Assembly (NCBI RefSeq): GCF_002278035.1 | Contig: NZ_CP022603.1 | Span: 620,001 to 684,000, forward strand | Direction: 5' to 3' | Source of the DNA: Ochrobactrum quorumnocens | GTDB lineage: Bacteria > Pseudomonadota > Alphaproteobacteria > Rhizobiales > Rhizobiaceae | DNA: 64,000 nucleotides | Part shown: positions 53,933 to 61,951 of the stretch, piece by piece | Layout of the letters: every line of letters begins with the position of its first letter | Position numbering within the stretch: position 1 is the stretch's first letter | Made by a program: the position numbers and the translations under genes | Notes under the pieces: model-generated | Database searches by the model: none | Seen by the model: the letters and a program-made list of their open reading frames with translations, nothing else | Told to the model about the DNA's origin: nothing

Positions 53933-54718
53933 TTGTATCGGGGGCAGCATGACGAACACTTTTCCGGCCAACGTCAGGGTGGCATAGTCACGCCTTCTGA
54001 TCACCACGTAATCTTCATTATCACTGGCAAAGCTGGAAGCCATTACGGTTATGACGACATGCACCTTCCAGATGGCCGTTTTGATTACTACGGTGAAGGC
54101 CAGGTCGGTGACATGGAAATGGTGCGTGGCAACAGAGCTATTCGCGACCATGCCGTATTAGGTAATGACCTGCTCCTCTTTGAGAGCCTTGGAAAAGGCA
54201 AAGATCTGGTTTTTCTCGGTAGTTTTGTCTGCGAGAGCTGGCGATGGGGACAATCACCGGACCGCAACAATGACATGCGTAAAGCGATCATTTTCGAACT
54301 CCGAAACTTGGAAAATATTGTCGACGAGTTGGACGACGATCAGAATGTCGTTGATATTATTGATCTCAGCGAGTTGAGAACTCGGGCACTCCAAGCAGCC
54401 GGTACACGTGAAGGTAAAGCTGGCGCTAGGACAATCTATGATCGAAGTCGACACGTTAGAGATTACGTGCTTGCACGGGCCAACGGTCATTGTGAGGGTT
54501 GCGGCTGTAAAGCGCCCTTTCTGCGCATGAACGGTCAGCCTTACCTCGAAACCCATCATATCCGTCGAGTAAGCGACGGTGGCCCAGACGATCCTGCCTT
54601 CGTCATAGCTCTTTGCCCGATTTGCCATCGCAAGGTTCATCACGGCATGGAGGGTTCCAAGTACAACAACGAGCTCCTTCAAAAGATGCCGTCGGTCGAG
54701 CCACCAAAGACTACTTAG
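53933..54718 (+). CDS. SRA-like/HNH endonuclease (McrA type)
   Basis: 261 residues. The N-terminal domain has SGQRQGGIVTPSDHHVIFII, GEGQVGDMEMVRGNRAIRDH and LLFESLGKGKDLVFLGSFVC, the type recalled from ScoMcrA-like modified-base readers. The C-terminal HNH has GHCEGCGCKAPF, YLETHHIRRVSDGGPDDPAF and VIALCPICHRKVHHG. A modification-dependent restriction role is inferred. A TAG lies ten codons upstream; TTG 53933 is the best start left. Confidence 0.8.
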   Translation: MYRGQHDEHFSGQRQGGIVTPSDHHVIFIITGKAGSHYGYDDMHLPDGRFDYYGEGQVGDMEMVRGNRAIRDHAVLGNDLLLFESLGKGKDLVFLGSFVCESWRWGQSPDRNNDMRKAIIFELRNLENIVDELDDDQNVVDIIDLSELRTRALQAAGTREGKAGARTIYDRSRHVRDYVLARANGHCEGCGCKAPFLRMNGQPYLETHHIRRVSDGGPDDPAFVIALCPICHRKVHHGMEGSKYNNELLQKMPSVEPPKTT

Positions 54719-55032
54719 AACGGCGCTTCCTTCAAAGCTTCCCGCATCCCTCGCCCGCAACCTTCCCACGCTGCTTCGACCGGCAAGCGCGCTTCGAGAT
54801 TGTCGCATTCCGCAAGGTCGGTTATTGTGATCTCTTGCAGATATGAACCAACTGCCTCAACGCCGGCATCGAGGGCGCGCAGCTCGTAAGGGTCGAGCCT
54901 GCGGTGGGAACGGATGTGCTCGACAATGTCTGCGCAGTCCTTGCAAAGCCAGCGGGTCGGTTCGCGATCTGCCTGCACGCCAAGTCCGACGGCATGGCGG
55001 TAGCAGACGTGGCAGATATCGTCAGGCCGCAT
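54715..55032 (-). CDS. Zinc-site hypothetical phage protein (DUF6511-like), 105 aa
   Basis: CxxC pairs DDICHVCYRHAVG and WLCKDCADIVEHIRSHRR form a zinc ribbon, followed by LDPYELRALDAGVEAVGSYL. Start overlaps the methyltransferase fragment. Converges on the HNH gene with overlapping stops. Family assignment tentative. Confidence 0.7.
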   Translation of the reverse strand: MRPDDICHVCYRHAVGLGVQADREPTRWLCKDCADIVEHIRSHRRLDPYELRALDAGVEAVGSYLQEITITDLAECDNLEARLPVEAAWEGCGRGMREALKEAPF

Positions 55033-55420
55033 TTGCAGCCCCGACATTGTCGTTGGCAGCAAAAGGATCCGTAGGATTGGGAGCTTTCCGCGGCATTTCA
55101 ACAAACATATCTCTTTCCGCGTACGCCTTTTCGATGCGCTCACATGCCACGTCGAAATACTTTGGATCAAGTTCGATACCAATGAATCGACGGCCCATTC
55201 GCGCGCAGGCAATGCCAGTGGTTCCGGACCCCTTAAAAGGATCGAGGATCGTCTGCCCCTGATCGGTAAAGTCAACTAGAAGCTCTGCCATCAACGGGGT
55301 CGGCTTCTCGGTCGGATGACGCGCATCACGGTCACGCTGATTTGTCAGGTGGGTAACGATGTAAGCATAAAACAAGTTCTGCACAGAATTGGCAAAGACG
55401 AACCGCTGCGACAGCATCAA
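55022..55420 (-). pseudogene. DNA methyltransferase C-terminal fragment
   Basis: ARHPTEKPTPLMAELLVDF, ILDPFKGSGTTGIACARMGR and FIGIELDPKYFDVACERIEKAY are the SAM-binding end of an N6/N4 methylase. The catalytic DPPY motif should precede and is absent. A truncated phage methylase; the host partner, if any, is the SRA-HNH enzyme next to it. Confidence 0.82.
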
Positions 55421-55570
55421 TGGAAGCTGCGATGTGAGGCATGCATCATGAAGGGGCAGAGCGAATTCGTCGTTTATCGAGCGCCGAGGAAGTGTCTGCC
55501 CAATTTGCCGTTTATTGGAACCATACGCGGCGTACTCAGTTGATCTATTGAGATAATGGAAGGAAAAATA

Positions 55571-56020
55571 ATGCTTAGAAAAACTTGGATTGCAGCTTTA
55601 AGTTTTGCTGTTGCAGCGACTTCATTCACACCTGTAATCGCCTCCCCTTTGCGTCAGACGTCAGACTCTTCTTTTAATGTATCGCAGATCCAACAAGTTC
55701 AGAATAAGCGGCGTTGGGATGATAGGCGCGGGAATATGAAACGCTCTCATCGTGACGGCTGGCGCAACGGACATCGTGGGTATCGCGAATACCGTCGGGG
55801 TTATAGGCGACATTCGGATGGTTGGTGGTATCCGCTGGCAGCCTTTGGTGCGGGTGCGGTCGTCGGTGGCGCTCTAAATAACCAGCGCCCGGCAGCACGT
55901 GGCTATAGTAATCGCCATTATCAGTGGTGTTCATCGCGTTACCGCACCTACCGTGCATCAGACAATACTTATGTTCCGAGTGTCGGACGTCGAGTGGTTT
56001 GCAATTCGCCATATAGTTAA
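55571..56020 (+). CDS. BA14K-family secreted protein
   Basis: 149 residues. Sec signal (MLRKTWIAALSFAVAATSFT), an R/Y/G-rich middle (RGYREYRRGYRRHSDGWWYP), a glycine-rich helix (AAFGAGAVVGGAL), and the BA14K end QWCSSRYRTYRASDNTYVP with CNSPYS. Brucella lectin-like 14-kDa family. ATG follows GGAAGGAAAAATA. Probably an island passenger gene. Confidence 0.9.
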   Translation: MLRKTWIAALSFAVAATSFTPVIASPLRQTSDSSFNVSQIQQVQNKRRWDDRRGNMKRSHRDGWRNGHRGYREYRRGYRRHSDGWWYPLAAFGAGAVVGGALNNQRPAARGYSNRHYQWCSSRYRTYRASDNTYVPSVGRRVVCNSPYS

Positions 56021-56029
56021 CTTTGCAGC

Positions 56030-56066
56030 AAATACCCCACGAGAAAAAATCGTGGGGTATTTTTGT
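56030..56066 (+). terminator. Intrinsic terminator of the BA14K gene
   Basis: 13-bp perfect stem aaataccccacga/tcgtggggtattt (56030-56042, 56050-56062) with a T-tail. Confidence 0.92.
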
Positions 56067-56128
56067 TAAGAGGCACTGGCTGTACGCCGCTAAATTGCGC
56101 GCTACCTCCTTTCAAAACGGAGGAACGC

Positions 56129-56806
56129 ATGTGCAATCTATATAACATCACGACCTATCATGAGGCCATGCGCCGTCTGTTCCCCAAGTTCGGTGATGTG
56201 ACAAACCGTGTTGATCCACAGCTTGATGTGTATCCAGATTATCCGGCCCCAGTACTTCGGAACGTCGAAGCTGACGACCCGGAGCTTACAATGCTGCGCT
56301 GGGATATGCCGATGCCCCGTGAGTTTCTGAAAACGGAAGTCGATAAAGGCGTCACGAACGCCAGAAATCTAAAGTCATCCCATTGGCGGCGATGGCAAGC
56401 CGTCGAGAGCCGCTGCGTTGTCCCGGCCAACTCATTCTCCGAATATGGGCAAAATCTCGCCCCAATTACCAAGCGCAAACGGATACACTGGTTCGTATTG
56501 AATGAAGAAAAGCCACTCTTTGCGTTCGCTGGCATATGGAGAAGTTAGAAAGGGGCGCGGAAGAAGAAGGAAGGGGCGGTTGAGATCAACATATTCGGCT
56601 TCCTGACAACCGAGTCCAACGCCACAGTTAGGCTTATTCACCCAAAAGCAATGCCGGTCATTCTACGCACCATTGAGGAAATCGACGCGTGGCTTCGCGC
56701 ACCATGGGATGAAGCCAAAGAAATGCAGAAGCCTTCGCCTGATGCGGATTTGATCGACCTCACGCCGAGCAACGATAACGAGGAAGCCCAAACCTGTTTG
56801 TTTTAA
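56129..56806 (+). pseudogene. Second SRAP gene, interrupted by an amber codon
   Basis: Starts MCNLYNITTYHEAMRRLFPK, closely like the copy at 48066. At 56546-56548 TAG replaces a Trp codon found in the first copy (GIWTTWKG there, GIWRS* here). The frame then runs on, KKKEGAVEINIFGFLTTESN to SNDNEEAQTCLF at 56806. The active-site Cys is in the upstream part; the histidine motif HPKAMPVIL lies beyond the stop. Probably inactive. Confidence 0.88.
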
Positions 56807-56975
56807 GCCGGTCAGTTAGTACCCGCCCACAATGCAGTCGCCTGCACGCCTGAGCAAGCCGCGTCATACTGGAAATTCCTTAGAAACCTTCTCGGATGTT
56901 ATGCATTAATTAACATCATACGATTTAACGCCGCAACGGCTTTTACTTTGGTTCACAACTGGAGGGAGCTTGGCT

Positions 56976-57260
56976 ATGCCACTGTTCAACGAAGCGAGCC
57001 GGATCTACACGCTTGAAGAAGTGAGTTTCATGAGACGCTGTTATTCGAATGCAGCAACCAAGCTTGAAGAAGGCGAGCTCGATTATGTTGCAGTCGATCT
57101 GTCTAGCACAATCATGATGCTTTATGAGAGCGGGCTTCGCGACCTCGGCTACATCACCGAACTGGCTGTCCGGCAGGCTCATCAAAAATATCAGTTCCGC
57201 CACCCGCGCGACAGTTTCCCGGCTGCTAACTCCAACATTGAGGCAACGAACACAGACTAG
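56976..57260 (+). CDS. Hypothetical protein, 94 aa
   Basis: Soluble helical protein: MPLFNEASRIYTLEEVSFMR, then VDLSSTIMMLYESGLRDLGY. GGAGGGAGCTTGGCT precedes ATG 56976. Familiar in rhizobial islands but without a name. Confidence 0.65.
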   Translation: MPLFNEASRIYTLEEVSFMRRCYSNAATKLEEGELDYVAVDLSSTIMMLYESGLRDLGYITELAVRQAHQKYQFRHPRDSFPAANSNIEATNTD

Positions 57261-57469
57261 TCGGACTTCGCGATTACGGGACATGCGCTTACAAATGCAG
57301 AAATCATCTGTAATTTGACCTATATGACAGCAGCCAAAAGGCCGCTTTCTTTTAAGCCTTCGTTCCCTCATCGGGACGAAAATCCAACATTGCTTTATTG
57401 AGTGCCTGTATATAAAACCGTTACCAAGGGCTCGGCGGGACATAAACTATTCTTGTAGGAGAGCCGCAT

Positions 57470-57700
57470 ATGTCGCCCAAGCTAAAAACTGCTCTCGTCG
57501 GCGCGATCATTGCCATTGTCGTAGGCTTTGCCGCATCGCAGGGACTAATTAGCCAGCAGACGGCAGAGGATATTAAGGCGAAGACAAATGAGGTTCTTGC
57601 AGAAGAACCCTCAACGCCGCCACAGCCGCCTGCTCCCGGACCCACCGATACATTACAGCCGCAGCCAAGTGAAACAGAAGTGCAAAGAGCGCCCCAGTAG
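57470..57700 (+). CDS. Small membrane protein, 76 aa
   Basis: N-terminal helix (TALVGAIIAIVVGFAASQGL), then an acidic, Pro-rich tail (EEPSTPPQPPAPGPTDTLQP). AGGAGAGCCGCAT precedes ATG. Possible phage membrane or holin-like protein. Confidence 0.62.
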   Translation: MSPKLKTALVGAIIAIVVGFAASQGLISQQTAEDIKAKTNEVLAEEPSTPPQPPAPGPTDTLQPQPSETEVQRAPQ

Positions 57701-57705
57701 AACGC

Positions 57706-58039
57706 TTAGCTTCTAGCCCGCGTCGTCTTCTGTTCAAATACGCGATCCATACGCTCGGTAAGCCCATCAATGCGGTTTGCAACGCTTTCGATGGCACACG
57801 ATTTGCGAGGTCTGCTCCTGCATCCCGGCCTTTGTGGCGAATGTTTCGGCAGCCCGCAGGTTGTAGTCTGATAGCTCCTGGCTCGTCAGCGCGGCGAGTG
57901 CGGTTGCTGCTTCGACTGTAGCGGCATTTTCGTTTCTTGCCGCATTAATCTTGCTGTCGACATACTTCCAAAGGCCAAACAGAAAGCCGAACAGCATCAC
58001 GATGAAGCCGACTGCGCCCATGATTTCAGTGCCGGTCAT
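57706..58039 (-). pseudogene. Phage membrane protein with C-terminal frameshift
   Basis: Membrane helix (MGAVGFIVMLFGFLFGLWKY) then coiled coil (ALTSQELSDYNLRAAETFAT). Near 57805 the frame changes: the long tail ESVANRIDGLTERMDRVFEQ is in another frame, ending at 57706. Counterpart of the DUF1515 gene in lysis cassette 1. Confidence 0.65.
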
Positions 58040-58118
58040 CTGGCTAATTCCCTAGGATTAAACATAGTTAATGTCGTCCTTTGTTTTCGTTTAACTTCTT
58101 CTTTGCTAACATCGCCGT

Positions 58119-58301
58119 ATGAGATCGAAACTGACAATTATCATTGGACAGATCGTTTCATCGGTACCGCGGATCCTATGTATTGCTGTACCGATCTTGG
58201 TGGCGCTTGCCGCAGTTGTACTGATTGCTAGGTATGAAGAGGGCCGAAGCCTAATTCCTACTGACCATGTCCCAGGAGCAACGGAACCGGCCTCCAATTA
58301 G
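58119..58301 (+). CDS. Possible small membrane protein, 60 aa
   Basis: One helix (PRILCIAVPILVALAAVVLI) with a charged tail. No clear ribosome site. Low support. Confidence 0.35.
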   Translation: MRSKLTIIIGQIVSSVPRILCIAVPILVALAAVVLIARYEEGRSLIPTDHVPGATEPASN

Positions 58302-58304
58302 GAA

Positions 58305-58490
58305 TCACGGCTGCATCCCGCATAGCTTTTCTATTTTCTCATTCTCAGCCAGAATCTGACGCTTGGTTTCTGACGTGTCGTCATGGCTTGCATAGATTGC
58401 CCTCGCCACGTCACAGTAATTACCGCTTGTCGCGCATCCACTTAGCAAGCCGAGCGTCAACAGCGCTGTCATCAAGACGGCCAACTTCAT
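58305..58490 (-). CDS. Spanin-like lipoprotein, 61 aa
   Basis: Lipobox GLLSGC after MKLAVLMTALLTL, then NYCDVARAIYASHDD, a pattern I recall beside endolysins of alphaproteobacterial phages. Overlaps the end of the endolysin gene by 71 bp in another frame. Confidence 0.7.
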   Translation of the reverse strand: MKLAVLMTALLTLGLLSGCATSGNYCDVARAIYASHDDTSETKRQILAENEKIEKLCGMQP

Positions 58491-59040
58491 TTTCTATCTT
58501 CCGTGCTTTGGTTACGGATCCTGCGTCGCGTGCGGTCTGGGCTGTTTTGCTGTCAGACCGGCCTTTGAGATACGCATTGACAAGGACGGTCGCTGTTGCG
58601 AGTTCGAGCGCTTTCTCAGGCACATCAGCAATGCCGAACTTCTTATAATTGTCCTTGCCAGTGATCTGACGCAGGCGCCTGCCTCGATAAAGCCAACCGT
58701 CATTAGCGCCGTTGCTGCCCATGCGGCCGCCGTAGACCTTGTTTGCAAGGGCTTGCGGATTGTTCACATAAGACTGAGCCGCAGCGATCAACGAGAAGCG
58801 TTTCGTCCACGTCTTTCGTATTTGCGCCGCACTGGTGTAATTCAGGTTCTCTACAACCAGCTGCATCTTGCCGCCAGTTTCGTGGAAGACGGTCGCGAGG
58901 ATGTATGCAACCTGCTCGTCAGGCAGATTCCTTTTAGCGGCTTCGGCAAGAATTGCCTCGGTGCCGCTGACTTGCGCCTGCGAAAGACGTCCGCCAAAAG
59001 GCGCGCGCCTCGCATACGCGAAGAACGTTGTTTTGTTCAT
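58420..59040 (-). CDS. Second phage endolysin (GH19/lysozyme-like), 206 aa
   Basis: VAYILATVFHETGGKMQLVVEN and GWLYRGRRLRQITGKDNYKKFG are the GH19 catalytic and substrate-binding motifs (catalytic Glu in HETGG). It lacks the C-terminal membrane helix of the endolysin at 50236. Lysis cassette 2, with the lipoprotein at 58305. Confidence 0.86.
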   Translation of the reverse strand: MNKTTFFAYARRAPFGGRLSQAQVSGTEAILAEAAKRNLPDEQVAYILATVFHETGGKMQLVVENLNYTSAAQIRKTWTKRFSLIAAAQSYVNNPQALANKVYGGRMGSNGANDGWLYRGRRLRQITGKDNYKKFGIADVPEKALELATATVLVNAYLKGRSDSKTAQTARDAGSVTKARKIENEVGRLDDSAVDARLAKWMRDKR

Positions 59041-59128
59041 TAGATTGTCCTGAAGTTAGGTACGACAGAGCGCCAGCATGTGATGGGCCGTGACAGTGTG
59101 ATTTCCTGAGACTGTGAGAAGATTTACT

Positions 59129-59205
59129 TGCGCATCATCCCGAGCCCCCCACATCACTCGCGGTGCGCAGAACCCCGGTCGGCCCTCGCTTGCCGGGGTT
59201 TTTAT
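59129..59205 (+). ncRNA. Two-hairpin element 7
   Basis: 5' stem tgcgca/tgcgca (59129-59134, 59164-59169) with a C-rich loop (cccgagcccccc), then ccccgg/ccgggg terminator (59173-59198) and T-tail. Upstream gtgagaagattta resembles that of element 8. Confidence 0.66.
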
Positions 59206-59238
59206 TGTCTTTTGTTATGAATGTGAGAGGATTTATCA

Positions 59239-59312
59239 GCGCACTGCCCACTTCCTGATAATCACCGGTGCGCGTCCCCGGTTTGGTCTGACCGCCGTCC
59301 GGGGGCTTTTCT
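59239..59312 (+). ncRNA. Two-hairpin element 8
   Basis: 5' stem gcgca/tgcgc (59239-59243, 59269-59273), then ccccgg/ccgggg terminator (59276-59304) and ttttctt. Preceded by gtgagaggattta. Confidence 0.6.
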
Positions 59313-59338
59313 TTGGTGCGAATTTTGATATTACACAG

Positions 59339-59408
59339 TGCGCTGAGACAATCGCATGCCCGTTGATGCGCAGCCCTGTGACGTTGAAAAACGTAACGGG
59401 GTTTTTAT
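59339..59408 (+). ncRNA. Two-hairpin element 9
   Basis: 5' stem tgcgc/gcgca (59339-59343, 59368-59372), then ccctg/cgggg terminator with inner acgtt/aacgt and a T-tail. The terminator is a diverged form of that in elements 1 and 2. Confidence 0.58.
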
Positions 59409-59673
59409 TGAAATTTGTCGCGAGTATGCGATGATTGAGGGCGCGCGAGGACGATCCGCGACAGTCGTTCCGGCGCTGCCCCGCCTGCCCGGGTTCTCTT
59501 TGCATCATCTGGTGTGCGAGCCAACATTTAATGCGACTTGAATTTTGCAAAACCCCGACTGGTTAACATTTTGACGGTTTTTTTTGAACTATAAGAATTA
59601 TGACAGTCATACCCCATTGATTATGACAGCTAACTCGGTTCACCATTGAGCGGATTGAATGGAGTTAATCAAA

Positions 59674-59925
59674 ATGCGCGTCGTAAAAGTGAATACAGTT
59701 GCTTATGATCCTCAGAGCAGAACACTTTCGTTTTCTGGCCTCAATCGTTTTTCACGGCCAAAGGAAGTGTCACTTTTTATTGAGGACGAGATCAAACTCA
59801 TCGAAGTCATGCATCAACTGGTTGCAAGTTCGGTCCACACCTCTATTAATTTAGCAGACGAGCTAAAAACGGCAAAAAAGCAGAAAAAAACGAAATCCCT
59901 GCAAAAACCAAAGAAAATCGTCTGA
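59674..59925 (+). CDS. Small hypothetical protein, 83 aa
   Basis: MRVVKVNTVAYDPQSRTLSF then a Lys-rich C-terminus (KTAKKQKKTKSLQKPKK). GGAG precedes ATG 59674. Unknown; sits after the element array. Confidence 0.55.
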   Translation: MRVVKVNTVAYDPQSRTLSFSGLNRFSRPKEVSLFIEDEIKLIEVMHQLVASSVHTSINLADELKTAKKQKKTKSLQKPKKIV

Positions 59926-60640
59926 GCATTTAGAAATCAACGGGCGCTGACCGGTTCCCAAACACGAGAAAGCATCGCCCTTGTTAAGCCGTTTCGCTAC
60001 CGGGGCTTATACTCTAAGATGAACTGCCGTTGCTGAAGCAAGAACTCTGCACCTTGGGGGTGATCAACATGAATTCGAGCATGCACCTTTCCAGTTAGCA
60101 ATCGACACAACTAAAGTTACGTGTTCAGCGGAGACGCACCATTTAGCCCCACAAAAGTAGCAATAGTGGACACCTCTCTATGAGGATTGAATGATTGAGG
60201 CCTATGTTGGATCTGCGGCAGTCAGTGACGTTATTTATTTCGCGTTAAGTGGCAATGCACACAAGAAGCGCATCTCTATGTGTGTTTGTGCTGCTTTTAT
60301 CGTGCGGGTTATTCACACGGGAGGCCATTATGGCATTTTTGGTAAAAATGGCATTACGCCCGATTGGACCGCTGGAAAAATGCTCCGATAAAAGGCGATA
60401 TCACTTGATTTGCGCCACACCTCCAGTCGGGGAACTAGTCGAATTTTTTGAATGCGCAGATCATTGAGGTTGTAATTCCCCATACATCGAGCTGTTACAG
60501 CCAAAACGAGATTCCGTACAAAGGCTTTATCTCGCCATCCAAAAAATGAAACAGGCAAAAATATTTTAAATGAGAAGCCGCCACAAGGATATCATCAACA
60601 CAGCGATAGAAGTCGGTTAGCTAAAGAGATTCTATTGACC
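59926..60640. other. Mostly gene-free end of the island
   Basis: About 700 bp up to the amide operon promoter. A ctaccggggctt tract near 59990 repeats one at 52387. Only the weak frame at 60330 is worth listing. Confidence 0.45.
60330..60467 (+). CDS. Possible small protein, 45 aa
   Basis: MAFLVKMALRPIGPLEKCSD to the stop at 60467. A good GGGAGGCCATT site precedes the ATG, but no family is recognised. Confidence 0.3.
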   Translation: MAFLVKMALRPIGPLEKCSDKRRYHLICATPPVGELVEFFECADH

Positions 60641-60642
60641 GC

Positions 60643-60671
60643 TTGACAGGATCATGAAAAGTTTGTTGTAT
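60643..60671 (+). promoter_or_regulatory. Sigma-70 promoter of the amide operon
   Basis: TTGACA (60643-60648), 17 bases, TTGTAT (60666-60671). Transcription would start near 60679, just ahead of hairpin P1 of the leader. Confidence 0.6.
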
Positions 60672-60683
60672 GTTGGAAACGCG

Positions 60684-60773
60684 AGGCAACGTTGCCTATA
60701 AATGCGTAGAAAAACAATCTAAGGGAACGTGGTGGCAATGAAGCCCGCAACACATCGTGTTGGCGGGATTTTT
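60684..60773 (+). promoter_or_regulatory. ANTAR-type antitermination leader with terminator
   Basis: P1: stem aggc/gcct with hexaloop AACGTT (60684-60697). P2: stem ggc/gcc with hexaloop AATGAA (60734-60745). Both hexaloops have A at position 1 and G at 4. The terminator (cccgcaacac/gtgttggcggg, 60744-60767, then ttttt) shares its 5' arm with the P2 3' arm, so P2 and terminator exclude each other. The AmiR-like ANTAR protein encoded downstream is the likely ligand. Confidence 0.72.
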
Positions 60774-60790
60774 GTCGTTTGTGAGGTGAA

Positions 60791-61951
60791 ATGGGTGAGC
60801 TGACCTGCAAGATCGGCATATTGATTTCCACAACTGGCGCATACGCAGCCGTTGGACGTGCGATCTTGAACGGAACGCTGCTTGCGTGCTCGCAAATAAG
60901 TGCCGACGATGAATGGGGATTAACTCTGGAGCCGGTGCATTACAATCCAGGTGGTGATTTGGAAGAATATTCGGTCGCGACCAAAAAGTTGATCGATTCC
61001 GGAATTCGTCATGTAGTCGGTTGCTATACATCATCCAGCCGAAAGGAAGTCATTCCGCTTTTTGAGAAGTATGATGCGCAGCTCTGGCATCCATCCCATT
61101 ATGAAGGATTCGAAAGTTCCCCAAACGTAATCTACACGGGTGCTTCGCCGAACCATCACATGTCTCCATTGATGGATTACCTTCTAACTCGATACGGCCG
61201 CAAAACATTTTGCGTTGGCTCCAACTATATTTGGGGTTGGGAAAGCATCCGCGTCCTGCGTGAATATATCCAAGCAAGAAAAGGTATTGTTCTGGCTGAA
61301 CGCTATCTCGGCGTGGGTGAGACTGATCTTCAAAAAATCATTGAAACCATCTTCGAGGAAGAGCCCGACTTTATATTCAATGCCTTGATCGGTGACTCTT
61401 CTTACGCCTTTTTCGAGCAGTTTCGACGGGCATGTGAGGCGCGTGGCATCAATCAGTCCGAACGTTTCCCAATCGCCAGTTGCAATCTTTCTGAACCCGA
61501 TCTGACCGAGATAATACCAGAATGCAGAGATGGGCATATCAGCTCTTCAGTTTATTTCTCCACTCTAACCAATCCCGAGAATCGTTGCTTCGTAGCAGAA
61601 TATAATCAGGCGTTTCCGGAAGGTCCTCCACCCGCAGCAGAAGGCGAAGCCGCCTATATTGCTACTCTCATGCTCGGAAGAGCCATTTCTGCAGCCAATT
61701 CAATCGATCCTATGCTGGTTAGAAACGCTGTTGCAGGAATGCAGTTACAGGCACCGCAAGGACTTGTCACAATAGACCCCGAAACACATCATGCCTATCT
61801 GACGCCCCGCATCGGTCTGTCTACGCGAGATGCCGAATTTGAGATACTAATCGAGTCGCCGGAACCTGTGCGACCAGATCCCTACCTCGTATCAGCAGAT
61901 AGCCTCGCTGTAGCTTCAATCGGCCAGGCAAGTTTGAGGGTTGTACAATGA
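60791..61951 (+). CDS. amiC: AmiC-like amide/urea sensor (periplasmic-binding fold)
   Basis: 386 residues, no signal peptide, so cytoplasmic. Family start CKIGILISTTGAYAAVGRAILNG, then VVGCYTSSSRKEVIPLFEK, YEGFESSPNVIYTGASPNHH and NYIWGWESIRVLREYI as in AmiC/FmdD/urea-binding proteins. In Pseudomonas AmiC holds AmiR inactive until an amide binds. Overlaps amiR by ATGA. ATG follows GAGGTGAA. Confidence 0.88.
   Translation: MGELTCKIGILISTTGAYAAVGRAILNGTLLACSQISADDEWGLTLEPVHYNPGGDLEEYSVATKKLIDSGIRHVVGCYTSSSRKEVIPLFEKYDAQLWHPSHYEGFESSPNVIYTGASPNHHMSPLMDYLLTRYGRKTFCVGSNYIWGWESIRVLREYIQARKGIVLAERYLGVGETDLQKIIETIFEEEPDFIFNALIGDSSYAFFEQFRRACEARGINQSERFPIASCNLSEPDLTEIIPECRDGHISSSVYFSTLTNPENRCFVAEYNQAFPEGPPPAAEGEAAYIATLMLGRAISAANSIDPMLVRNAVAGMQLQAPQGLVTIDPETHHAYLTPRIGLSTRDAEFEILIESPEPVRPDPYLVSADSLAVASIGQASLRVVQ

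Noticed and set aside
54715..55275. Longer minus-strand protein starting at 55275
   Set aside because: Its first 76-81 residues are antisense/out-of-frame to the methyltransferase fragment; only the part from 55032 has sensible zinc motifs.
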